51,396 nucleotides of DNA, from positions 1 to 51,396 of the forward strand of contig NZ_VDFY01000130.1 in assembly GCF_006228125.1 (NCBI RefSeq). The letters run 5' to 3'. The notes below the pieces were generated by a model, which was not told where the DNA came from, made no database searches, and saw nothing but the letters and a program-made list of their open reading frames with translations. The position numbers and the translations under genes were made by a program. The DNA is from Micromonospora orduensis (GTDB lineage: Bacteria > Actinomycetota > Actinomycetes > Mycobacteriales > Micromonosporaceae). Within the stretch, counting starts at the first letter, position 1; each line of letters begins with the position of its first letter. Positions 1 to 7,636 of the stretch are shown piece by piece.

Positions 1-13
1 GGGCGCCGACGGC

Positions 14-484
14 GTGCGCTCGGCGAACCGGCCGGCCGCCGCTCGGCGTACCGCCGCCGGTGGCGCCGTCAAGCGGCTCGCCGCACCCCATCCCCGTCGC
101 TTCACCGGTCGGGCCACGGTGCTCTTCGCGGTGCTGATCGCGCTCGCCCTGGCGTACACCTACCCGGTGCGCGTCTACCTGGACCAGCAGGCCGACATCG
201 AACGGATGGAGGCTGCGCAGGCGGTGCAGGAGGAGGAGATCGCCAAGCTCGCCGCCGAGGCCGCGAAGTGGCAGGACAAGGCGTTCATCGAGACCAAGGC
301 CCGGGAACGGTTCTTCATGGGTCGACCGGGCGAGAAGATGATGGTTGTCCTGCACGATCCGGAGGGCGCCGCCCGCGACGCCGGGAAGTCGGCCGGTCCG
401 GCCGCCCCGGCGGGTCCGGTCACCTGGTACGACACGCTGTGGTCGAGCGTGCAGGCGGCGGACAGCCAGCAGCCGGGCAAGTGA
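14..484 (+). CDS. FtsB/DivIC-like septum formation initiator (start uncertain)
   Basis: Bitopic cell-division protein of the septum formation initiator family, expected to join the FtsL/FtsQ complex at midcell. The sequence shows a basic, Ala/Arg-rich cytoplasmic N-terminus (1-33), one membrane helix (about 34-52), a coiled coil (about 57-86) and the family segment ARERFFMGRPGEKMM (about 97-111), then an Ala/Pro/Gly-rich tail. The GTG at 14 has no clear ribosome site and the frame is open to the first bases of the window, so the true start may lie outside. In other actinobacteria this gene lies between enolase and a DUF501 gene; the DUF501 gene follows here, so enolase is expected upstream. 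Confidence 0.85.
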   Translation: MRSANRPAAARRTAAGGAVKRLAAPHPRRFTGRATVLFAVLIALALAYTYPVRVYLDQQADIERMEAAQAVQEEEIAKLAAEAAKWQDKAFIETKARERFFMGRPGEKMMVVLHDPEGAARDAGKSAGPAAPAGPVTWYDTLWSSVQAADSQQPGK

Positions 485-516
485 CCAACCGACAAGCATC
501 AGGAGAGATGGGCACC

Positions 517-1074
517 GTGACTGTCGTACCACCGCCGGAGCCGGCGGCGGATTCCGTACCTCCGCCGAAGCGGGAACCGGCCACGGAGGCCGACCTGGCC
601 GCGGTGGCCGCGCAGCTCGGCCGCCCGCCCAGGGGCACCCGGGCGGTGGCGCACCGCTGCCCGTGCGGCCTGCCGGACGTGGTGGAGACGACGCCGCGCC
701 TCGCCGACGGCACCCCGTTCCCGACGCTGTACTACCTGACCTGCCCCCGGGCCACCGCTGCGTGCAGCCGGCTGGAGTCGGCGGGGCTGATGAAGGAGAT
801 GGCGGACCGGCTGACGACGGATCCCGAGTTGGCCGCCCACTACCGGGCGGCACACGAGGACTACCTCGCCCGCCGGGAGGCGATCGGTACGGTCCCGGAG
901 ATCGCCGGCATCTCGGCCGGCGGTATGCCGGGTCGGGTGAAGTGCCTGCACGTGCACCTGGGGCACGCGTTGGGTGCCGGATCGGGTGTGAACCCGTTCG
1001 GCGACGAGACGCTGGAATTGGTCGAGCCCTGGTGGGCGGCCGGTCCGTGCGTGGACGTGCCTCCCGCCGAATGA
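517..1074 (+). CDS. DUF501 domain-containing protein
   Basis: Conserved actinobacterial protein of unknown function, about 185 residues. Recognisable segments are AVAHRCPCGLPDVVET, the LYYLTCPRA stretch and GRVKCLHVHLGHALG, rich in Cys and His and suggestive of metal binding (inference). Two starts are possible. ATG at 508 lies only 2 bases from AGGAG at 501-505, whereas GTG at 517 lies 11 bases from it; I prefer 517. The stop overlaps the ATG of the next gene (ATGA), implying translational coupling. The order ftsB-like, DUF501, ppx is conserved in mycobacteria; here an acetyltransferase gene is inserted before ppx. Confidence 0.85.
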   Translation: MTVVPPPEPAADSVPPPKREPATEADLAAVAAQLGRPPRGTRAVAHRCPCGLPDVVETTPRLADGTPFPTLYYLTCPRATAACSRLESAGLMKEMADRLTTDPELAAHYRAAHEDYLARREAIGTVPEIAGISAGGMPGRVKCLHVHLGHALGAGSGVNPFGDETLELVEPWWAAGPCVDVPPAE

Positions 1075-1592
1075 CAGCGCAGGTCGAGGGTCAGATCCTG
1101 GTGCGGCGGGCCCGCACCGGCGACGTGCGGGGCATCCGGCGGCTGGTCGACACGTACACCGACGACCGGCGTCTGCTCAGCAAGGCCACCGTCACCCTGT
1201 ACGAGGACGTGCAGGAGTTCCGGGTGGCGGTCCGCGCCGAGGACGGCGTGGTGGTGGGCTGCGGCGCGCTGCACGTGATGTGGGAGGACCTGGCCGAGAT
1301 CCGTACGGTGGCGGTGGATCCGTCCTGTCGGGGCCGGCGGATCGGTCACCGGCTGGTGGGTGAGCTGATCGACGCGGCCCGGGAGCTGGGCGTGGCCCGG
1401 ATCTTCGTGCTCACCTTCGAGACGCGGTTCTTCGGCTCGTTCGGCTTCCGGGAGATCGACGGAGCTCCGGTGCCGCAGCCGGTGTACGAGCAGTTGCTGC
1501 GCTCGTACGACGAGGGTGTCGCGGAGTTCCTGGACCTGGAGCGGGTCAAGCCGAACACGCTTGGCAACACCCGGATGCTGCTGCGCCTGTGA
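1071..1592 (+). CDS. argA: Amino-acid N-acetyltransferase (ArgA type, GNAT fold)
   Basis: Probable L-glutamate/L-glutamine N-acetyltransferase making N-acetylglutamate, the first step of arginine synthesis. The protein is 173 residues and purely GNAT, lacking the amino-acid-kinase domain of enterobacterial ArgA. It closely resembles, from memory, the short M. tuberculosis enzyme Rv2747: shared segments include VRRARTGDV, VTLYEDVQEF, VVGCGALHVMW, EIRTVAVDP, IFVLTFETRFF, YDEGVAEFLDL and VKPNTLGNTRMLL. The acetyl-CoA loop is the CRGRRIGHRL segment. The start ATG overlaps the DUF501 stop by four bases. Its location away from other arg genes is notable. Function is by strong family resemblance, not proven. 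Confidence 0.85.
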   Translation: MTAQVEGQILVRRARTGDVRGIRRLVDTYTDDRRLLSKATVTLYEDVQEFRVAVRAEDGVVVGCGALHVMWEDLAEIRTVAVDPSCRGRRIGHRLVGELIDAARELGVARIFVLTFETRFFGSFGFREIDGAPVPQPVYEQLLRSYDEGVAEFLDLERVKPNTLGNTRMLLRL

Positions 1593-1616
1593 GCGGCGCG
1601 GGTCGCGGGTTGTCGT

Positions 1617-1622
1617 AGGGTT
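1617..1622 (+). promoter_or_regulatory. Candidate -10 box of a leaderless ppx transcript
   Basis: TAGGGT (TAnnnT) ends five bases before the GTG start at 1628 and no Shine-Dalgarno sequence is visible, so transcription would begin at or next to the start codon. No convincing -35 element. Confidence 0.35.
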
Positions 1623-1627
1623 GCCGG

Positions 1628-2581
1628 GTGACGACGCGTGTGGCGGCCATCGACTGCGGGACCAACTCGATCCGACTGCTGGTCGCCGACCTGCCCGACG
1701 CCTCGGCCGGGCCGCAGGCGCCGCTGGTCGACCTGACCCGGCGGATGGAGATCGTCCGGCTTGGGCAGGGCGTGGACCGGACCGGGCGGCTGGCGCCAGA
1801 GGCGATCGAGCGGACGCGGGTGGCGCTGGCGTCGTACGCCGCCGACATCGAGAAGTGGGGCGCCGAGCGGGTGCGGATGTGCGCCACCTCCGCCTCTCGG
1901 GACGCCGCCAACGCGGCCGACTTCACCGAGATGGTGCGGGCCACCCTCGGGGTCGCGCCGGAGGTGGTCAGCGGCGACGAGGAGGCCCGGCTGTCGTTCA
2001 CCGGCGCGGTGCGCGGGCTGCCCGCCGACGCGAAGGAGCCGCTCCTGGTCGTCGACATCGGTGGCGGGTCGACCGAGTTCGTGGTGGGCGACCGGGCCGG
2101 CGGGGTGCGGGCGGCGATCTCGGTGGACATCGGCTGTGTCCGGATGACCGAGCGGCACCTGGCGGCTGACCCGCCGACGCCCCAGCAGGTCGCGGCCGCG
2201 CAGGCCGACATCGCGGCGGCGGTGGACCGGGCTCTCGCGGTGGTGCCCGGCCGGGAGGCCGCCACGCTTGTCGGCCTCGCCGGGTCCGTCACGACAGTGG
2301 TCGCCATCGCTCAGGGCCTTGAGGAGTACGACCCGGAGCGTATCCACCACGCCCGGGTGTCGTACGAGTCGGTGGCGCGGGTGACCGCGGATCTGCTGTC
2401 GCGCACCAGCGCGCAGCGGTTGGCGATCCCGGTGATGCACCCGGGCCGCGCCGACGTGATCGGCGCGGGCGCGCTGGTGCTCCGCGTGATCATGGAGCGG
2501 GCCGGGATGCCGTCGGTGGTCGCCTCCGAGCACGACATCCTCGACGGCATCGCCTGGAGCCTCCAGCCCGCATCGAACTGA
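1628..2581 (+). CDS. ppx: Ppx/GppA family exopolyphosphatase / guanosine pentaphosphatase
   Basis: Cytosolic phosphatase of the ASKHA superfamily that removes terminal phosphate from polyphosphate and/or converts pppGpp to ppGpp. Visible motifs: phosphate-1 loop AAIDCGTNSIRLL (6-18), the family block CATSASRDAAN (85-95), SGDEEARLSF (115-124) and phosphate-2 loop DIGGGSTEF (143-151). C-terminal landmarks are GLAGSVTT and the SEHDILDG near the end. At 317 residues it is the short form without a C-terminal HD domain, like mycobacterial Rv1026/Rv0496 (from memory). The start is the GTG directly downstream of a -10-like box, with no SD. Confidence 0.9.
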   Translation: MTTRVAAIDCGTNSIRLLVADLPDASAGPQAPLVDLTRRMEIVRLGQGVDRTGRLAPEAIERTRVALASYAADIEKWGAERVRMCATSASRDAANAADFTEMVRATLGVAPEVVSGDEEARLSFTGAVRGLPADAKEPLLVVDIGGGSTEFVVGDRAGGVRAAISVDIGCVRMTERHLAADPPTPQQVAAAQADIAAAVDRALAVVPGREAATLVGLAGSVTTVVAIAQGLEEYDPERIHHARVSYESVARVTADLLSRTSAQRLAIPVMHPGRADVIGAGALVLRVIMERAGMPSVVASEHDILDGIAWSLQPASN

Positions 2582-2633
2582 CGCGCGGTCGGCCGACGCG
2601 GACCTGCGTCGATCACCGCTTCGGCGCGTTCCG

Positions 2634-2663
2634 TTGACGGTACTTCGCACTGCACAGTAGTGT
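2634..2663 (+). promoter_or_regulatory. Promoter of the padR-HAAS operon
   Basis: TTGACG at 2634-2639 and TAGTGT at 2658-2663 are separated by 18 bases, a good sigma-70-type promoter. The expected transcription start (about 2670) coincides with the GTG at 2671, so the transcript would be leaderless. The -10 box lies inside a perfect inverted repeat. Confidence 0.65.
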
Positions 2664-2666
2664 GCA
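2651..2666. promoter_or_regulatory. Inverted-repeat operator overlapping the padR promoter
   Basis: TGCACA-GTAG-TGTGCA is a perfect six-base inverted repeat with a four-base spacer. It covers the -10 box and ends five bases before the preferred padR start. PadR proteins usually bind short dyads at their own promoter, so autorepression is the likely role (inference). Confidence 0.6.
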
Positions 2667-2670
2667 CTGC

Positions 2671-3003
2671 GTGGACACCACACAGTTGCTGAAGGGCGTG
2701 CTCGACCTCGCCGTCCTCGCCGTTCTCCGGGAGGAGGACGGCTACGGCTACGACATCCTGCGCCGGCTCCGCGAGGCCGGGCTGGAGGAGGTCGGCGACG
2801 CCTCGGTCTACGGGACGCTGCGCCGCCTCTTCGCCGCCGGCCTGCTCACCACGTACGTCGTGCCGAGCGAATCCGGGCCGCACCGTAAGTACTACGCGCT
2901 GAACGCCGCGGGGCGCGACCAGTTGACCCGCTCCGGCAAGCTCTGGCGCTCGTTCGCCACCACAATGGACAGTCTGCTCGACGATCGGGGGATGGCGGCA
3001 TGA
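2671..3003 (+). CDS. PadR family transcriptional regulator
   Basis: Winged-helix repressor of about 110 residues. The HTH signature is LLKGVLDLAVLAVLREEDGY-GYDILRRL, then DASVYGTLRRLFAAGLL (recognition helix and wing) and HRKYYALNAAGRDQL, all typical of PadR. It is short, with only the DNA-binding domain and one C-terminal helix for dimerisation, as in PadR-s1 proteins. A GTG at 2662 would also give an ORF, but it lies inside the -10 box of a good promoter, so I use GTG 2671. Its stop overlaps the ATG of the HAAS-domain gene (ATGA), and PadR/HAAS pairs usually act as one module controlling membrane functions. Confidence 0.85.
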   Translation: MDTTQLLKGVLDLAVLAVLREEDGYGYDILRRLREAGLEEVGDASVYGTLRRLFAAGLLTTYVVPSESGPHRKYYALNAAGRDQLTRSGKLWRSFATTMDSLLDDRGMAA

Positions 3004-3995
3004 CCGTCACGGAGCAGGAAATCACCGACTACGTGGCGCGGGTCCGGGCCGCACTGGCCGACCTGCCGCCCACCCAGCGCGACGAGCTGACCGAGGACCT
3101 GGCCGACCATCTCGCCGAGTTCGCCGCCGAGACCGACGGCACCCTCGTCGAGCGGTTGGGCGAGCCCGAGACGTACGCCGCCGAGCTGCGCGCCGCGGCC
3201 GGCGCGACCGGACGCGGCGGACGCAACCTGGACCAGCGGGTCGCATCCGCGGTGGTCCGGGTCCGCGCCCGGCTGCGCGTGCTCGACACCCGGCTCGGCC
3301 CGCTGCTGGGGTACGACACGGCGGGCGAGTTCCTGCGGTTGCTGCGGCCCGCCTGGTGGGTGCTGCGCGGCTACCTGGCGGCGATGCTGGTCACCGTGAT
3401 CAGCACCGGGGGAGGCTTCGGTCTGCTGCCCCGATTCGGCGGCGAGCTGCTCGCCGGCCTGTTCATGCTTGCCGGCTTCGTGCTCGCGTCGATCTGGCTC
3501 GGCCGCCGCTCCGCCCAGCTGGCCGGCTGGCCACGGTGGGCGGTGCACGCCGGCAGCGTGGTGCTGGCGATCTTCGCGCTCGCCGCGGTCGGCAACGCGG
3601 AGGACCGGCTCGGCTACAACGACTACTACTACGACCAGACCTCGGTCGACAGTCAGTACAGCCAGGTTCGGGACGTCTTCGTCTACGACAGCGAGGGTCG
3701 CCTGGTGGAGAACGCCCGGCTGTTCGACCAGAACGGCAACCCGATCCGGCTGGGCTACCCGGACTGTTCCGGCCCCGTGGACCAGTACGGCAATCCGCTG
3801 CTGCGGCCCTACCCGTACTGCCTCGACCAGGCGCCCTTCGGTCACCGGGCGCCGGGCGCGGTCGTCCCGACACCGACCGGCACGCCGGAGCCCACCGAGA
3901 CACCGTCGACGAACCCGACAGCGGCCGTCACGCCCCCGGCGACGCCCGGTACGCCCCCGGCGACGCCGACCGGTGAGCCGAGCCCGACGAGCTGA
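3000..3995 (+). CDS. HAAS (DUF1700-like) domain membrane protein
   Basis: Partner of the upstream PadR regulator, 331 residues. The N-terminal 70 residues (ITDYVARVRAALADLPP, DELTEDLADHLAEFA, ERLGEPETYAAELRAAAG) form the HAAS domain common to proteins encoded next to PadR genes. Three or so hydrophobic helices follow (about 118-195). The C-terminal part is an unusual Tyr/Asp-rich extracytoplasmic region (NDYYYDQTSVDSQYSQV, about 206-222) with repeated 'Asp-Gln-x-Gly-Asn-Pro' turns, ending in a Thr/Pro-rich tail. The tail may be exposed or glycosylated. Function is unknown; sensing or anti-sigma-like activity is only a suggestion from the domain name. Confidence 0.75.
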   Translation: MTVTEQEITDYVARVRAALADLPPTQRDELTEDLADHLAEFAAETDGTLVERLGEPETYAAELRAAAGATGRGGRNLDQRVASAVVRVRARLRVLDTRLGPLLGYDTAGEFLRLLRPAWWVLRGYLAAMLVTVISTGGGFGLLPRFGGELLAGLFMLAGFVLASIWLGRRSAQLAGWPRWAVHAGSVVLAIFALAAVGNAEDRLGYNDYYYDQTSVDSQYSQVRDVFVYDSEGRLVENARLFDQNGNPIRLGYPDCSGPVDQYGNPLLRPYPYCLDQAPFGHRAPGAVVPTPTGTPEPTETPSTNPTAAVTPPATPGTPPATPTGEPSPTS

Positions 3996-4125
3996 CCGAC
4001 GATGTGAACTGGATCATGTGACGGAAGCTGGGAAATAGCTGAACGGACGAGGCGAGCGGGACGGCACCGGAAATCAATGGTCGTTACGGTGTCGTCTGCT
4101 CATCAACCCCTCGGAAGGAACCCCC

Positions 4126-4632
4126 GTGTCAGAGCAGGTCGCACCGCCCCCCGCGCCCGACGCAGCACCGCCCCAGCCGGCCGCTGAGACGCAGCCCGCC
4201 GTCGAGACGCCGACGCCCCCGCCGGTCGAGCAGGAGGCGAAGAAGTCCGGTGCGAAGAAGGCGCTCGGCATCATCGGCGCGATCGTCGTGTTCCTCGTCA
4301 TCGCCGGCCTGAAGTTCGGTGTCGGCTCGGCGATCGGCAACTACCTGAACAAGGACGAGACGGCCGACGCCAAGGCCGGTGACTGCATCGCCGAGCTTCC
4401 CGAGGTGACCGGCACCAAGGAGGAGGAGGTCGACGGCGCCAAGGTCGTCTCCTGCACCTCCACCGAGGCGGCGTACAACGTGGTCGGCCGGGTGGACGGT
4501 CAGACCGAGGCGCAGGCCAAGGCGCCCACCTCGTGTGACCAGTTCCTCAAGGAGGGCGACGAGGGCTACGTCTTCTACAACATCGAGCCGGGCAAGACGG
4601 GCTACGTGCTCTGCCTGACCAAGAAGGCCTGA
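4126..4632 (+). CDS. LppU/SCO3897-like membrane-anchored protein
   Basis: Protein of 168 residues: a disordered cytoplasmic Pro/Ala/Glu-rich N-terminus (1-40), a Lys-rich patch, one membrane helix (about 45-66, LGIIGAIVVFLVIAGLKFGV), then a small extracytoplasmic domain with four Cys (DCIAEL, VVSCTST, TSCDQF, VLCLTKK) probably forming two disulphides. This layout matches the LppU/SCO3897 family found in many copies in actinomycetes; function is unknown. The GTG start is supported by GGAAGGA eight bases upstream. A strong hairpin follows 15 bases after the stop, so it seems to be a single-gene unit. Confidence 0.7.
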   Translation: MSEQVAPPPAPDAAPPQPAAETQPAVETPTPPPVEQEAKKSGAKKALGIIGAIVVFLVIAGLKFGVGSAIGNYLNKDETADAKAGDCIAELPEVTGTKEEEVDGAKVVSCTSTEAAYNVVGRVDGQTEAQAKAPTSCDQFLKEGDEGYVFYNIEPGKTGYVLCLTKKA

Positions 4633-4647
4633 CGGCACATCGGCGCG

Positions 4648-4685
4648 GACGACGGCGGCGGGGAAGAATCCTCGCCGCCGTCGTC
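4648..4685 (+). terminator. Strong intrinsic-type terminator hairpin
   Basis: Arms GACGACGGCGGCGGGGA (4648-4664) and TCCTCGCCGCCGTCGTC (4669-4685) pair over 17 bases with one G-U, loop AGAA. No long T tract follows, as is common in high-GC actinomycetes. It lies just after the LppU-like gene. Confidence 0.75.
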
Positions 4686-4829
4686 GTACCCAAGGTCACC
4701 GGCCGGCGAACAGGAGGTGAACGCCACTGTTCGCGCGTCTTCCCGACGGCCCCGCGGCGTGGCAGGCTACCGGCACGTAGGACCACTGGGCGACCAGCCA
4801 ACGATGACTGACCGCTAGGAGGACGGCCG

Positions 4830-5516
4830 ATGGGCGAGATGGTGCGCTACCGCAGCAACGGGGGCACGAGCGAGGGGTATCTCGCGATACCCGCGAGCGG
4901 CACGGCCAGTCCCGCCGTCATCGTCATCCAGGAATGGTGGGGCCTGGTGCCGCACATCCGCTCGGTGGCGGACCGGTTCGCCGAGGCCGGCTTCGTGGCG
5001 CTCGCCCCGGACTTCTACCACGGCGAGACCACAAGCGAGCCGGACGAGGCGCAGCGGCTGCTGATGGCGATGCGGATGGACGAGGCGGCGAAGGATATCG
5101 CCGGCGCGGCCGACTACCTCGCCGGACGGCCCGAGGTCACCGGCAAGGTCGGCGCCGTCGGCTTCTGCGCCGGCGGCAGCCTGGCCCTGTGGTCGGCCAC
5201 CATCTCCGAGCGGATCGTCGCCGCCGCGGGCTTCTACCCGATGCTGCCGTGGGAGTCGATGCGCCCCGACTGGGCCGACTACGCAGGCAAGGCCGCCGTC
5301 ATCCACTGCTCCGAAGAGGACGGCACCTCCACCGCCGACGGCGTACAGACCGCCCGCCGGGCCATCGAGGAGGCCGGTGGCACCTGCCACCTCTACGACT
5401 ACCCGGGCACCTCGCACGCGTTCTTCAACGACGACCGGCCGGAGGCGTTCGACCAGCGTGCCGCCGCCAGCGCCTGGGCCCGGACCCTGGAACTCTTCCG
5501 GGCCAAGCTTGGCTGA
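4830..5516 (+). CDS. Dienelactone hydrolase family protein
   Basis: Cytosolic alpha/beta hydrolase of 228 residues. The Cys-Asp-His triad of true dienelactone hydrolases is visible: nucleophile elbow GFCAGG with C113, D164 in HCSEEDG, H196 in GTSHAFF, and the accessory Glu in VIQEWWG (E35). Such enzymes open enol-lactones in aromatic degradation, but most actinobacterial copies lack a known substrate and no aromatic genes are nearby. ATG start follows AGGAGGACGGCCG. The stop overlaps the TTG start of the uracil-DNA glycosylase, so the two are probably co-translated. Confidence 0.85.
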   Translation: MGEMVRYRSNGGTSEGYLAIPASGTASPAVIVIQEWWGLVPHIRSVADRFAEAGFVALAPDFYHGETTSEPDEAQRLLMAMRMDEAAKDIAGAADYLAGRPEVTGKVGAVGFCAGGSLALWSATISERIVAAAGFYPMLPWESMRPDWADYAGKAAVIHCSEEDGTSTADGVQTARRAIEEAGGTCHLYDYPGTSHAFFNDDRPEAFDQRAAASAWARTLELFRAKLG

Positions 5517-6249
5517 GTCGCGTACCCCCGAGCAGGTGGTCGCCCGCGCAGCGCGGGCGACCGACCTGGCCGACCTCGACGCGGCCGTGAGCGACTGTTT
5601 CGCCTGCCCCCGGCTCGTCCAGTGGCGGGAGGAGGTGGCGCGCACCCGCCGTGCCTCCTTCCGCGACCAGGAGTACTGGGGTCGTCCGGTCCCGGGCTTC
5701 GGCACCGCCGACGCGCGGATCGCCATCCTCGGGCTTGCGCCGGCCGCGCACGGCGGAAACCGCACCGGCCGGATCTTCACCGGTGACCGCTCGGGCGACG
5801 TGCTGTTCGCCGCCCTGCACCGTGCCGGGCTCGCCAACCAGCCGACGAGCGTCGCCAGCGACGACGGGTTGGCCCTGCGCGACCTGCGGATCTTCTCGGC
5901 CGTCCGATGTGCGCCGCCGGACAACAAGCCCACGCCGGGTGAACGGGACACCTGCGCTCCCTGGCTGCACCGCGAGGTCACGCTGATCCGGCCCACCCTG
6001 CGCGTCGTGGTCGCCCTGGGCGCGTTCGCGTGGGCCGCGTGGTGGCCGGTGCTGCGCCAGGTGTACGGTCAGCGCCCGCCCAGCCCGCGACCGGCGTTCG
6101 GCCATGGGGCACACTGGTCCGCAACGGGCGCGCCGGATTTGCTCGGCTGCTACCACGTCAGCCAGCAGAACACCTTCACCGGGCGGCTGACACCAGAGAT
6201 GCTGGACGATGTCTTCGGCCGGGCCAAGCAGTTGGCCGGAGTGGACTGA
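5509..6249 (+). CDS. udgB: Uracil-DNA glycosylase family 5 (UdgB type)
   Basis: Base-excision repair enzyme removing uracil, and in family 5 also hypoxanthine and other deaminated bases, from DNA. Motif 1 [13 protein letters not shown] (75-87) has Ala rather than Asp/Glu at the usual catalytic site, a family 5 hallmark. The iron-sulphur cysteines are visible: C30 and C33 (CFAC), then C134 and C149 separated by 14 residues. The last motif is [14 protein letters not shown]. The TTG start at 5509 overlaps the preceding gene by eight bases and there is no clear SD, so translation likely depends on re-initiation; a GTG about 25 bases later is an alternative. Confidence 0.88.
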   Translation: MAESRTPEQVVARAARATDLADLDAAVSDCFACPRLVQWREEVARTRRASFRDQEYWGRPVPGFGTADARIAILGLAPAAHGGNRTGRIFTGDRSGDVLFAALHRAGLANQPTSVASDDGLALRDLRIFSAVRCAPPDNKPTPGERDTCAPWLHREVTLIRPTLRVVVALGAFAWAAWWPVLRQVYGQRPPSPRPAFGHGAHWSATGAPDLLGCYHVSQQNTFTGRLTPEMLDDVFGRAKQLAGVD

Positions 6250-6269
6250 GAACGCGTGGGGCGGTGGCA

Positions 6270-7055
6270 ATGACGGACAGTACGCGCCCGCCCACGCCGT
6301 ACCCGGTTGCCGAGCAGGGGGTGCTGCGTCCGGCTGTCGGTCTGCTGCGCCGCTGGTGGCCGGTGGGCGTGATCGCCGTCCTGCTCGCCGGGGCCGCGCT
6401 GGCGTCCGGGAACTCGTCGATCGGGGCCAGCCGGATCCCGCCTGTGGAACAGGTGCCGTGGGTTCCGGAGTACCCGACGGCCGAGCCGCCACCGTCGATC
6501 CCGGTGGAGCCGCGCGACGCCGGAGAGGCCACCCAGGCGCACATCCCGCAGTGGATCGCGACAGTGGCGATGGTGCTGCTCGGGCTGGCCATCCTCGCCG
6601 CGCTCAGCTACCTCGGCTGGACCCTGCTGCGCGGTCTGCGGCGTCGTCGGGCGACCCGCGCGCTTCCCGCGCAGAGGTCCCGGCGTACGGCCGAGGGCAC
6701 CGCCCGCGAGGTCGTCGCCGCCCTCGACGCCGGCCTGGTGGACCTCGACGACCAGGCCACCGACCCCCGGGTGGCGGTGATCGCCTGCTGGGTGCGTCTG
6801 GAGGAGGCCGCCGCCACGGCAGGTGTTCCCCGGCGTACCGGCGACACCCCCACCGACCTGGTCAGCCGGCTGCTGCGCGGCGACCCGGACGCGGGCGTGC
6901 CGGCGATCGTCAGCGCCGACGTGCTGGCCGAGCTGGCATACGTCTACCGGGAGGCCCGATACGCCACCCGCCTGGTCGACGAACGCACCCGCGACCAGGC
7001 CCGCGCCGCGCTGCGCCGGTTGCGCGGCGAACTGACGACGGCGGTGGGCTCATGA
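6270..7055 (+). CDS. DUF4129 domain-containing membrane protein
   Basis: First gene of the MoxR operon, 261 residues. Two membrane helices (about 28-46 and 94-120) flank a Pro-rich extracytoplasmic loop, and the cytoplasmic C-terminal half is the DUF4129 domain (VIACWVRLEEAAATAGVPR, DTPTDLVSRLL, LAELAYVYREARYAT). DUF4129 proteins accompany MoxR/DUF58 systems and are thought to take part in assembling or sensing envelope complexes; the biochemical role is unknown. The ATG overlaps nothing upstream, but a GTG two codons earlier is possible. The stop overlaps the next start (ATGA). Confidence 0.8.
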   Translation: MTDSTRPPTPYPVAEQGVLRPAVGLLRRWWPVGVIAVLLAGAALASGNSSIGASRIPPVEQVPWVPEYPTAEPPPSIPVEPRDAGEATQAHIPQWIATVAMVLLGLAILAALSYLGWTLLRGLRRRRATRALPAQRSRRTAEGTAREVVAALDAGLVDLDDQATDPRVAVIACWVRLEEAAATAGVPRRTGDTPTDLVSRLLRGDPDAGVPAIVSADVLAELAYVYREARYATRLVDERTRDQARAALRRLRGELTTAVGS

Positions 7056-7636
7056 GCAGCACCAGCATCGACGACCTGCTCGCCTTCGAGGAGGAGGCGG
7101 CGCCGGCCGGCCCGCAGGAGCGCGGCTCCCGGGCCCGCCCGGTGCTGCGTTCGCTCGCGGTGGCCGCCGCGGTGGTCGCGGTGCTGCTCGTCGGCCTCCG
7201 CGCGGTCGGGCTCCAGGTCTCGCTGCCCGTGCTTGTCGCCGGAGTGCTCGCCGTGCTGGCGGTCCGTCGGGTCACCGCCCTGCTCGCGCCGCCACCCCCG
7301 CCGCCGCCCGCCGGTCGGATGTCCACCGGCGAGGAGGACGGCACCTACCGCTGGACATCCCGGGACGCTCTGCGCGCGGCGATCAACGGCTGGGAGCGGC
7401 CGTTGGACTGGTCGTCGGGCAACCGTGAGCGGTTCACCGAACGGATCCTGCCCCGCCTCGGCGAGCTGGCCGACGAGCGGCTGCGCCAGCGGCACGGCCT
7501 CACCCGCGAATCCGATCCGACCCGCGCCCAGGCGCTGCTCGGTGACCAGCTCTGGAGCTTCCTCACCACCCCCTCCCGCCGCCCCCCGTCGCCGCGCGAC
7601 GTCGCGGCGATCGTCGCCGAACTGGAGAAGATCTGA
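7052..7636 (+). CDS. Membrane protein of the MoxR operon, unknown function
   Basis: I do not recognise a named domain. The 194-residue protein has a short acidic N-terminus, two close membrane helices (about 32-52 and 55-72), a run of seven prolines (80-86) and a cytoplasmic helical region with WERPLDWSSGNRERFTERI and LGELADERLRQRHG. It sits where DUF4350-type genes occur in related operons, but I see no DUF4350 similarity. Start overlaps the DUF4129 stop and its own stop overlaps the MoxR start (TGATG), so stoichiometric co-translation is likely. Confidence 0.7.
   Translation: MSSTSIDDLLAFEEEAAPAGPQERGSRARPVLRSLAVAAAVVAVLLVGLRAVGLQVSLPVLVAGVLAVLAVRRVTALLAPPPPPPPAGRMSTGEEDGTYRWTSRDALRAAINGWERPLDWSSGNRERFTERILPRLGELADERLRQRHGLTRESDPTRAQALLGDQLWSFLTTPSRRPPSPRDVAAIVAELEKI

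Noticed and set aside
2662..2670. GTG at 2662 as the padR start
   Set aside because: It lies within the -10 hexamer of a good promoter and inside the operator dyad, so it would not be in the mRNA.
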